A stretch of DNA of 24,863 nt from Actinomycetes bacterium. Its GTDB lineage: Bacteria; Actinomycetota; Thermoleophilia; Solirubrobacterales; JACPNS01. Both the position numbers and the translations under genes were made by a program. The stretch lies in NCBI GenBank assembly GCA_023404495.1, contig JAEYBE010000038.1, forward strand, positions 1 through 24,863, in the 5' to 3' direction. Below are positions 7,331-13,128 of the stretch, piece by piece. How positions within the stretch are numbered: the stretch's first letter is position 1; each line of letters begins with the position of its first letter. The notes under the pieces are model-generated. The model had not been told where the DNA came from, ran no database searches, and saw only the letters and a list, made by a program, of their open reading frames with translations.

Positions 7331-8011
7331 ATGCCTGCGCTGCGCGCTGACATCACCGCTATCCGCATCCTCGCGACCGTATTCGCGGCGGGGATTCTCT
7401 GCGCGCTCTGCGGCGCGACGACGGCGGCCGCCGACGTCGGGGCCAGTGGCGGCGCCGGATTTGTGCAGCAGCCGCTGGCCGCACCCAAGGGGGCCTTCGC
7501 CGGTCGCCAGACAACGGTCAACGGGCACATCGATGACTACACCGGCAGCGTCTCGATCACCGCGCGGCGCGGCGGCAAGGGCGACTTCCTTCCAGTTGGC
7601 ACTGCGCGGGCCGACGCTCAGGGCGATTTCACCTTTGCCTGGAAGCCGGGCAAGGCAGGCCGCTACAGCTTGCGTCTGACGCCAACCGGTAGCGCCGCAA
7701 CGTCGGTGGCGCCCGCGAGCGCCTCGCTCTCGGTCTACCGCCGCCAGAAGGCGACTTGGTATGGACCGGGCTTCTACGGCTCGCGCACGGCCTGCGGCCA
7801 GAAGCTCACCAAGCGCACGCTGGGCGTGGCGCACAAGACACTTCCTTGCGGCACAAAGGTCGAGTTCTTCCTGCGCGGCAAGCGCATTACGGTCCCGGTG
7901 ATCGATCGCGGTCCGTACGCGAATGCCGCGGTCTGGGACCTGACGCTCACGGCGATGCGCCGGCTGGGCAGCTCGAGCACCGAGTTCGTCGGCGCGCTCC
8001 CGCTCAGCTAG
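7331..8011 (+). CDS. Secreted RlpA-like double-psi beta-barrel protein (cell-wall associated)
   Basis: A 226-residue secreted protein. Residues 1-34 form a signal peptide (ending near TTAAADV). Residues about 55-137 form an Ig-like beta domain (TTVNGHIDDYTGSVSITARRGG ... AGRYSLRLTPTG). Residues about 140-226 form a double-psi beta-barrel of the RlpA family: ATWYGPGFYGSRTACGQ, LGVAHKTLPCGTKVEFF, VIDRGPYANAAVWDLT. The conserved Asp of DRGP is D192. The Glu that follows the conserved Gly in catalytic RlpA proteins is here Gln157 (TACGQ). C155 and C173 may form a disulfide. Lytic transglycosylase activity is therefore uncertain; peptidoglycan binding is possible. Control by the c-di-AMP riboswitch supports a wall role. 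ATG 7331 is preferred over an in-frame TTG at 7325. Confidence 0.85.
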   Translation: MPALRADITAIRILATVFAAGILCALCGATTAAADVGASGGAGFVQQPLAAPKGAFAGRQTTVNGHIDDYTGSVSITARRGGKGDFLPVGTARADAQGDFTFAWKPGKAGRYSLRLTPTGSAATSVAPASASLSVYRRQKATWYGPGFYGSRTACGQKLTKRTLGVAHKTLPCGTKVEFFLRGKRITVPVIDRGPYANAAVWDLTLTAMRRLGSSSTEFVGALPLS

Positions 8012-8020
8012 CTGGGGCAT

Positions 8021-8047
8021 AGTCGGCAAATTGTCCGGCCGACTTTT
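8021..8047 (+). terminator. Rho-independent terminator after the RlpA-like gene
   Basis: A 7-bp perfect stem, AGTCGGC (8021-8027) with GCCGACT (8038-8044), a 10-nt loop and TTTT at 8044-8047. It begins 9 nt after the stop codon. The T-run is short. Confidence 0.6.
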
Positions 8048-8108
8048 CGCTACCAGCGGGTAACCTCTGCAGGTCCCTGAACACCTAGCCCCGGGATCGC
8101 GACACCCA

Positions 8109-8735
8109 ATGGCCCCAAAACTAAAGTTCCTGATCGTTGACGATCATCCTGTCCTGCGCCAAGGCATCTCCACAGTACTGCGTACTCAGTATCCGGATGC
8201 CGAGGTCACCGAAGCCGAGAATTACGACTCTGCCGCCCAGCTCGGTGGCGATTCGCGCCCGGATGCGCTGATCGTCGACCCGAACATCTCTGGCGCCGAT
8301 GCGACCGCAACGGTCACTCGCCTGCGACGCGCGGTGGGGTCACCGATCGTGGTCTTTGCTGAGAACGGCGACATGCGCGTACTCGCGCAGTCTTTGAAGG
8401 CCGGCGCGCGCGCATGCGTGCGCAAGGATTCGCGGGCAGAAGTGCTCTCCAAGGCGATCGACGCCGCGCGCGAAGGCGAATTCTTCATCGACCCGGCGCT
8501 TGGCGAAGGCGGCGTGGTGCACGGCGGCGAGGACGGCGAACTCACCCTTACCGACCGCCAACGCGAGATCCTCCAGATGTACGCGGACGGCGTGCACACC
8601 GAGAAGGTCGCCGAGGTCCTCGGTCTCTCGACTGAGACGGTGCGCACACACACCAAGCGAATCCTCGCCAAGCTCGGAGCCAACACGCGCACCCACGCGG
8701 TGGCAATAGCCGTCCGCGCCCAAATCCTCGACTAA
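8109..8735 (+). CDS. NarL/LuxR-type response regulator (orphan)
   Basis: A 208-residue DNA-binding response regulator. The receiver domain (about 5-122) has the acidic pair D11-D12, phospho-acceptor D57 (LIVDP) and Lys106 (VRKDS). The Thr/Ser normally found at the end of the fourth strand is Ala84 (PIVVFAEN), and the acceptor is followed by P-N-I rather than a longer loop. The LuxR-type helix-turn-helix spans about 143-205 (LTDRQREILQMYADG, KVAEVLGLSTETVRTHTKRILAKLGA). No histidine kinase gene lies in the window, so its partner is unknown, and the missing Thr/Ser raises the possibility of atypical signalling. It is transcribed alone, between the terminator at 8021-8047 and the palindrome at 8742-8789. 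Confidence 0.92.
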   Translation: MAPKLKFLIVDDHPVLRQGISTVLRTQYPDAEVTEAENYDSAAQLGGDSRPDALIVDPNISGADATATVTRLRRAVGSPIVVFAENGDMRVLAQSLKAGARACVRKDSRAEVLSKAIDAAREGEFFIDPALGEGGVVHGGEDGELTLTDRQREILQMYADGVHTEKVAEVLGLSTETVRTHTKRILAKLGANTRTHAVAIAVRAQILD

Positions 8736-8741
8736 CGCAAC

Positions 8742-8789
8742 ACGTCAAAGATGCACCTTTGTCGTACGACAAAGGTGCATCTTTGACGT
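8742..8789. terminator. Perfect 48-bp palindrome between convergent genes (bidirectional terminator candidate)
   Basis: Bases 8742-8765 are the exact reverse complement of 8766-8789: 24-bp arms with no mismatch and no spacer. Each arm itself contains a smaller inverted repeat, CAAAG-n6-CTTTG. The element starts 6 nt after the response-regulator stop and ends 1 nt before the last base of the glpX stop codon, filling the gap exactly. In RNA from either strand it makes a stem of about 22 bp with a tiny loop, but no U-run follows on either side. Best reading: shared two-way terminator of the U-less kind. A repetitive palindromic element is the main alternative. Confidence 0.65.
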
Positions 8790-8790
8790 A

Positions 8791-9798
8791 CTAGCCGTAG
8801 CGCTCGCCGGTGATTGCTCGTAGTTTCTCGCGGTTGTGCGTTGCGAGGACGCGGCGGACGGTTCCGCTGCGCGAGCGCATGATCAGCGACTCAGTGGTTG
8901 CCTTGCGGCGTGGGTAGCGCACGCCCTGGAGCATGTCGCCGTCGGTGACGCCGGTGGCGGCGAAGAAGACATCTTCGCCCTGCACGAGGTCTTCGTGCGT
9001 GAGGATCTTCTCAAGGTCGTAGTTGCCGTCGATCGCCTGCTGGCGCTCGACGTCATTGCGCGGCCAGAGGCGCCCGATCAGCTTGCCGCCCATGCAGTGA
9101 ATCGCCGCCGCGGATATGACGCCTTCGGGCGTCCCGCCGATCCCCCAGAGCAGGTCGACCGGCGAGCGCTCGGAGACCGCCATAAGCGCGCCGGAGACAT
9201 CGCCGTCGGTGATGAAACGGATACGCGCGCCGGCTTTGCGGATTTGGTCGGCCATCGGCATGTGGCGCTCGCGGTCGAGCATGATCACCAGCACGTCGGC
9301 AACCGTCTTGCTCTTTCGGGCGGCGACCAGCTCAAGCGTTTCGGCAATCGGCCGGTCGAGGTCCAGAAGGTCGGCGATCTCGTCGGTGCCGGCCATCTTC
9401 TCCATGTAGACGCACGGCCCGGGATCGAACATCGTCCCGCGCTCGGAAAGCGCGATCACAGAGAGCGCGCTCGGAAAACCCTTGGCGGTGAGCGTCGTGC
9501 CCTCGAGCGGGTCGACCGCGATGTCGACTTCCGGCGGCGAACCGTCGCCGATCTGCTCGCCGTTGTAGAGCATCGGGGCTTCGTCCTTCTCGCCCTCGCC
9601 GATCACGACTACGCCGTTCATCGGCACTGAATCGAGCACGAAGCGCATCGCGTCAACGGCGGCCTGGTCGGCGGCGATCTTGTCGCCGTGTCCGACCCAG
9701 CGGGCCGCGGCAAGTGCAGCAGCCTCCGTTACGCGGACAAGCTCGAGCGCAAGGTTGCGGTCGGGGTGGCCTTCTGCTGCGTGCGGCATGCCGTTCAT
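8791..9798 (-). CDS. glpX: Fructose-1,6-bisphosphatase class II
   Basis: A 335-residue enzyme of the GlpX family that removes the 1-phosphate of fructose 1,6-bisphosphate in gluconeogenesis, in the cytoplasm. Family hallmarks: VVVIGEGEKDEAPMLYNGE (about 63-81), the metal-binding DPLEGT (D96-T101), MEKM (132-135), LDRERHMPMADQIRKAGARIRFITDGDVSGAL (about 184-215), WGIGGTPEGVISAAAIHCMGG and the end region EDVFFAATGVTDGD. Length matches the family (about 330). The start ATG 9798 lies 10 nt after TATCGT; ATG 9789 is a second possibility. It runs divergently from the UspA-like gene and convergently with the response regulator. Confidence 0.95.
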   Translation of the reverse strand: MNGMPHAAEGHPDRNLALELVRVTEAAALAAARWVGHGDKIAADQAAVDAMRFVLDSVPMNGVVVIGEGEKDEAPMLYNGEQIGDGSPPEVDIAVDPLEGTTLTAKGFPSALSVIALSERGTMFDPGPCVYMEKMAGTDEIADLLDLDRPIAETLELVAARKSKTVADVLVIMLDRERHMPMADQIRKAGARIRFITDGDVSGALMAVSERSPVDLLWGIGGTPEGVISAAAIHCMGGKLIGRLWPRNDVERQQAIDGNYDLEKILTHEDLVQGEDVFFAATGVTDGDMLQGVRYPRRKATTESLIMRSRSGTVRRVLATHNREKLRAITGERYG

Positions 9799-9808
9799 AC
9801 GCGGGCGA

Positions 9809-9814
9809 ACGATA
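9809..9814 (-). promoter_or_regulatory. Candidate -10 box for glpX
   Basis: TATCGT on the minus strand (TANNNT form), 10 nt ahead of the glpX ATG at 9798, which would give a leader of only a few bases. No Shine-Dalgarno sequence is present. It lies back to back with the box at 9849-9854. Confidence 0.4.
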
Positions 9815-9848
9815 GCGCGGCCCTTGCGCGCCGCTCGTCCAATCGCTT

Positions 9849-9854
9849 TATGAT
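9849..9854 (+). promoter_or_regulatory. -10 box for the UspA-like/phosphatase/hydrolase operon (leaderless)
   Basis: TATGAT (5 of 6 to TATAAT) followed by 6 nt and then ATG 9861, so the expected transcription start coincides with the start codon. This also supports ATG 9861 as the true start. Confidence 0.55.
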
Positions 9855-9860
9855 CGGCCC

Positions 9861-10253
9861 ATGACTTGGATGATCGTCGCCTTCGACGATGACACGCTGG
9901 CCGCGGTGCTCGACGACGCGCGCGTGCGCTCGCTCGATGAGGACCGCGGCTTTGTGCTCGTGACGCCGCGTTCGGACCGCTGGGGCAACGAGCGATCCAA
10001 TGGCAGCGAGTACCTGACCGAACTCGGCGAACGTGTTGATGCGCTGCGCGAAGAAGGCGTCGAGATCGAACACGAATGGGTGCCGGGCGAGGATCTCGAC
10101 TCAGAGATCATCGACGTCGGCAGAGCCCACGCCGTCGACGGAGTCGTGATCGCGCACCACAATCCCGGCGAGTCGATCCCGGACCCTGAGGCGTTCGATG
10201 ACATGATCCGCGAGGCGCTCGATCTCCCGCTGGACGTAATCTCCCTCGAGTGA
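9861..10253 (+). CDS. UspA-like alpha/beta protein
   Basis: A short 130-residue cytoplasmic protein that follows the outline of the universal stress protein fold. It opens with a strand ending in acidic residues (WMIVAFDDD), then a helix, a middle strand (GFVLVTPRS), a helix with GERVDALREEGVEIEHEWVPGEDLDSEIIDVGRAHAVDGVVIAHHNPG, and a last strand LDVISLE. The ATP-binding Gly-rich signature (G-2x-G-9x-G-S/T) is absent; AHHNPGESI stands at that place. Its role is unknown; a non-ATP-binding Usp or a small regulator is possible. It overlaps the following gene by 4 nt (GTGA), so the two are probably translationally coupled. Confidence 0.75.
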   Translation: MTWMIVAFDDDTLAAVLDDARVRSLDEDRGFVLVTPRSDRWGNERSNGSEYLTELGERVDALREEGVEIEHEWVPGEDLDSEIIDVGRAHAVDGVVIAHHNPGESIPDPEAFDDMIREALDLPLDVISLE

Positions 10254-10915
10254 GACTGCTTCTCGTCCGCCACGGCGAGAGCGAATGGAACGCCGCTGGC
10301 CGATTGCAGGGCCAGGCCGATCCGCCGCTCTCCAAGCTCGGTCGCCGTCAGGCGGCTCACGTCGCCGCGCGCCTGGTCGACGAAGGCGTTGACGCGATCG
10401 TCAGCTCGGATCTTGAGCGCGCTGTCGACACCGCTGCTGCACTGGCGGGCAGCGTTGGCCTCGAGGTCGCGCGCCGCGAGGACCTGCGCGAGGTCGATCT
10501 GGGCTCCTGGACCGGAATCTCGCGCACGGAGGTCGAGCGTGACGCACCCGAGCTCTGGCGGCGTTGGCGGATCGAAGGGATCGAGGGCTGGGACGGCGGC
10601 GAGAAATACGCCGACGCGATGGTCCGCATCAGCGGCGCGATCTCGGCGCTGGCTGCTGAGCACGAGGGACAAACCGTTGTCGCGGTCTCGCACGGCGGAT
10701 CGATCCGCCTGGCCACCTGCCACCTGCTCGGCATGCCGGCCAGCGAACTAGGGCGGATCATGTCGATCGGGAACGCGTCGATCACCGAGTTCCTGGTCGA
10801 GCCGGACGGGACCGGCCGCTTGGTGCGCCTCAACGACAACGCGCATCTTGTCGAGGAGACTGCGGCCGACGACCTCGAACCGATGGGCACGACCGAATTC
10901 GAGAGCGTGCAGTAA
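10250..10915 (+). CDS. Histidine phosphatase family protein (phosphoglycerate mutase-like)
   Basis: A 221-residue protein with all core residues of the histidine phosphatase (RHG) superfamily: LLLVRHGESEWN with R7-H8-G9 (H8 is phosphorylated during catalysis), R57 (SSDLERAVDTA), E81 (LREVDLGSWTG) and H148 (VAVSHGGSIR). The motif GRLQGQADPPLSKLGRRQA is typical of the cofactor-dependent mutase/phosphatase branch. The substrate cannot be read from sequence; most stand-alone members are phosphatases of small metabolites. The GTG start overlaps the stop of the UspA-like gene by 4 nt, and the next gene begins 2 nt after its stop, so the three form one operon. Confidence 0.92.
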   Translation: MRLLLVRHGESEWNAAGRLQGQADPPLSKLGRRQAAHVAARLVDEGVDAIVSSDLERAVDTAAALAGSVGLEVARREDLREVDLGSWTGISRTEVERDAPELWRRWRIEGIEGWDGGEKYADAMVRISGAISALAAEHEGQTVVAVSHGGSIRLATCHLLGMPASELGRIMSIGNASITEFLVEPDGTGRLVRLNDNAHLVEETAADDLEPMGTTEFESVQ

Positions 10916-10917
10916 CG

Positions 10918-11802
10918 ATGCCGCGATTGCGCTCCCAGGCAGCCGCCGCACTTGAGCGCCATCGCCAGAGCGGGCGCCAGTTCGCGGCAGGCGGCGTGCA
11001 GAGTTTTGCGATTGATCAGGGCGCGGGCGATCCGGTCGTGCTGATGCACGGCGTCCCGGCGTCGTCATTTCTCTACCGCAAGGTTGCGCCGGCGATCGCC
11101 GATCGCGGTTTGCGCGCGGTCGCCTTCGATCTCCCCGGCCTCGGCTTCGCTGAACGCCCGGAGAACTACGACTACAGCTGGAGCGGCCTCGGGCGTTTCG
11201 CGACCGATGCGGTCGACGCGCTCGAGCTTGAGCGCTTTCACCTGGTCGTGCACGACATTGGCGGTCCAGTCGGTTTTGAGCTCGCTGCCGCACAACCCGA
11301 ACGCGTCAGATCGATCACGATCCTCAACACCCTGATCGACGTCGACGGCTTCAAGAAGCCATGGGTGATGCGGCCGTTCGGCGTGCGCGGCCTGGGCGAG
11401 GCCTGGCTTGCCTCGATGAATGCCTATTCGATCGTGCCACTGATGTGGGCGGTTGGGGTGTCTGGACCTTCGGCCGTTCCCGCCGCGGAGCTCGCCGCCT
11501 ACGCGGTCCAGCTGAAGGCCGGTGATCGGGGGCGGGCGTTCCTGAAGATCATGCGTGGCTTTGAGCCGACGGTGGAGAAGGCGCAGCAGTATGAGGCTGT
11601 CGTCTCGCGCGAAGATGTTCCAGTGGAGATTCTGTGGGGCGCGAAGGATCCAGCGCTCCCGGCCAAACGCTTCGGCGAAGTCGCACGCAAGCTTGCGCCA
11701 ATGGCCAACTTCACGACGGTCCCCGGGCGCCACTTTCTGCAGGAGCAGTACCCGCTGGAGGTGGCCGCGCGCGTTGCGGCTGCGGCTGCCAGGGCGGACT
11801 GA
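10918..11802 (+). CDS. Alpha/beta hydrolase with Asp nucleophile (haloalkane dehalogenase/epoxide hydrolase-like)
   Basis: A 294-residue alpha/beta-hydrolase. The oxyanion loop is HGVPASSFLYR (44-54). The nucleophile elbow reads VVHDIGGPVG, so the nucleophile is D113, not Ser, as in haloalkane dehalogenases and epoxide hydrolases. The catalytic acid is probably D244 (WGAKDPALP) and the base H272 (GRHFLQEQYP). Haloalkane dehalogenases of the LinB/DhaA type have Trp right after the nucleophile and Asn or Glu after the HG of the oxyanion loop; here these are Ile114 and Val46, so halide binding as in that group is doubtful. An epoxide, fluoroacetate-like or other ester-type substrate is possible. 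It lies 2 nt behind the phosphatase gene. The first 24 residues are a polar extension. Confidence 0.85.
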   Translation: MPRLRSQAAAALERHRQSGRQFAAGGVQSFAIDQGAGDPVVLMHGVPASSFLYRKVAPAIADRGLRAVAFDLPGLGFAERPENYDYSWSGLGRFATDAVDALELERFHLVVHDIGGPVGFELAAAQPERVRSITILNTLIDVDGFKKPWVMRPFGVRGLGEAWLASMNAYSIVPLMWAVGVSGPSAVPAAELAAYAVQLKAGDRGRAFLKIMRGFEPTVEKAQQYEAVVSREDVPVEILWGAKDPALPAKRFGEVARKLAPMANFTTVPGRHFLQEQYPLEVAARVAAAAARAD

Positions 11803-11869
11803 CGACGCACGAGCTCTCCGCCTGAGCCGTCGCTGGTCGGTCGGCTGAACCGAGCGGTTCGAAAGCGCC

Positions 11870-11875
11870 TAGACT
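11870..11875 (+). promoter_or_regulatory. -10 box for the acyl-CoA dehydrogenase operon (leaderless)
   Basis: TAGACT (TANNNT, 4 of 6) with 7 nt (GCGCGCC) before ATG 11883, so transcription should start at the start codon. No Shine-Dalgarno sequence is seen. No clear -35 box. Confidence 0.5.
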
Positions 11876-11882
11876 GCGCGCC

Positions 11883-13127
11883 ATGGACTTGCGAGACACG
11901 CCTGGGGAGGCGAAGCTCCGCGAAGAGATCCGTGGCTGGCTCGAAGCCAACTACAGGCCGGGCATCAGCCAGCCCGAATGGTTCAAGGTGCTCGCCGACT
12001 CGGGCTGGGCAGCGCCGCTCTGGCCAGAGCAGTACGGCGGACGCGGCGCGAGCCCGAGCGAGGCGATCATCTTCAATCAAGAGCGCCAGAAGATCGGGGC
12101 AGAACCGCCGCCCCGCGGAATCGGTGTGCCGATGGCGGGGCCGACGATCATCACCCACGGCACCGAGGAACAGAAGGAGCGTTTCCTTGGGCCGATGCTT
12201 CGCGGCGAAGAGATCTGGTGCCAGCTCTTCTCAGAACCCGGCGCCGGAAGCGACCTCGCTGCGATTTCGACGCGGGCCGAACTCAAGGGCGACACCTGGC
12301 ATGTGACCGGTCAGAAGGTCTGGACGACCCACGCACAGCTCGCGCGCTGGGGAATCTTGATGGCGCGGCACGACGCCGCTCTGCCCAAACACGCGGGGAT
12401 CACCTACTTCATCTGCGACATGCAGGCGCCGGGAGTGGAGATCGTTCCCCTCAAAGAGATGACCGGCGAGGCGGTTTTCAACGAAGTCTTCCTGAGTGAC
12501 GTCGAGATCCCGGACGACCTTCGCGTCGGCGCGGTCGGCGAGGGTTGGAAAGTCTCGATGACGACGCTCGCCAACGAGCGCATGGCGCTCGGGCTCGGCG
12601 GCCTTGGCGGCGGCGCGGAGGACGCGCCGATCGACCTTGAAGAGGCCGACGCCGAATCATCGCTTGAGACGATGGGCAAGTTCATCGCGCGCGGGCCGCG
12701 TGCTCTGATTGAGCTGACCCAGCGCGCCGGCGTGATCGACGATCCGCTGGTGCGCGACGAGCTGGCGCGCGTCTACACGATGTACGAGGTCAACCGCTTC
12801 ACCGGCTACCGCGTCACCTCGGCACTGATGAAGGGTCAGAACCCCGGGGTCGAGGCGTCAACGGGCAAGCTCGCCTACAACCTGTTGGTCCGCGCCGTCG
12901 CGGACTACATGATCACGATCGCTGGCGTTGGCGCCCTCGGCGCACCGGAAGACGACAAGCTGCTGAAGGTCGCCGAGCGCCTGAATCTTGTGGTCCCGGC
13001 CACCTCGATCTACGGCGGCACCGATCAGATCCAGCGCAACATCATCAGCGAGCGCGTGCTGGGGATGCCCAAGGAACCGCGCACCGACGCTGAGCAGCCG
13101 TTCTCAGAAATCAAGAAGGGCGGCTGA
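11883..13127 (+). CDS. Acyl-CoA dehydrogenase subunit (FadE26/28-like, with candidate catalytic Glu)
   Basis: A 414-residue flavoprotein family member expected to introduce the alpha-beta double bond in an acyl-CoA. Seen: an N-terminal helical domain, FSEPGAGSDLAAISTRAELKGDTWHVTGQKVWTTHA (about 116-151, FAD/substrate region), and the C-terminal IYGGTDQIQRNIISERVLGMP. The position of the classical catalytic Glu (YEGT in MCAD) is Gly here (YGGT). A Glu at 232 (LANERMALG) matches the isovaleryl-CoA dehydrogenase position, the one used by the mycobacterial heteromeric enzymes FadE26-27 and FadE28-29, and is the likely base. The R-x-QFG-x-PI FAD motif is missing but present in the next gene, with which it overlaps functionally: one base separates the two. 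Confidence 0.9.
   Translation: MDLRDTPGEAKLREEIRGWLEANYRPGISQPEWFKVLADSGWAAPLWPEQYGGRGASPSEAIIFNQERQKIGAEPPPRGIGVPMAGPTIITHGTEEQKERFLGPMLRGEEIWCQLFSEPGAGSDLAAISTRAELKGDTWHVTGQKVWTTHAQLARWGILMARHDAALPKHAGITYFICDMQAPGVEIVPLKEMTGEAVFNEVFLSDVEIPDDLRVGAVGEGWKVSMTTLANERMALGLGGLGGGAEDAPIDLEEADAESSLETMGKFIARGPRALIELTQRAGVIDDPLVRDELARVYTMYEVNRFTGYRVTSALMKGQNPGVEASTGKLAYNLLVRAVADYMITIAGVGALGAPEDDKLLKVAERLNLVVPATSIYGGTDQIQRNIISERVLGMPKEPRTDAEQPFSEIKKGG
13113..13120 (+). promoter_or_regulatory. Shine-Dalgarno sequence for the second acyl-CoA dehydrogenase
   Basis: AAGAAGGG, 8 nt ahead of ATG 13129, inside the last codons of the upstream gene. It is one of the few good ribosome binding sites in the window and settles this start over in-frame codons further upstream. 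Confidence 0.6.
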
Positions 13128-13128
13128 G

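Noticed and set aside
8742..8789. Palindrome as an insertion-sequence end or attachment site
   Set aside because: There is no transposase, integrase, target duplication or second copy in the window. The fit between two stop codons is better explained by a termination role.
8836..9630. 264-residue plus-strand frame opposite glpX
   Set aside because: The minus-strand glpX reading matches the family throughout; the plus-strand translation has no motif.
12988..13128. Upstream extension of the second acyl-CoA dehydrogenase
   Set aside because: It overlaps the first acyl-CoA dehydrogenase in another frame. A good Shine-Dalgarno sequence stands 8 nt ahead of ATG 13129, where the family N-terminus begins.
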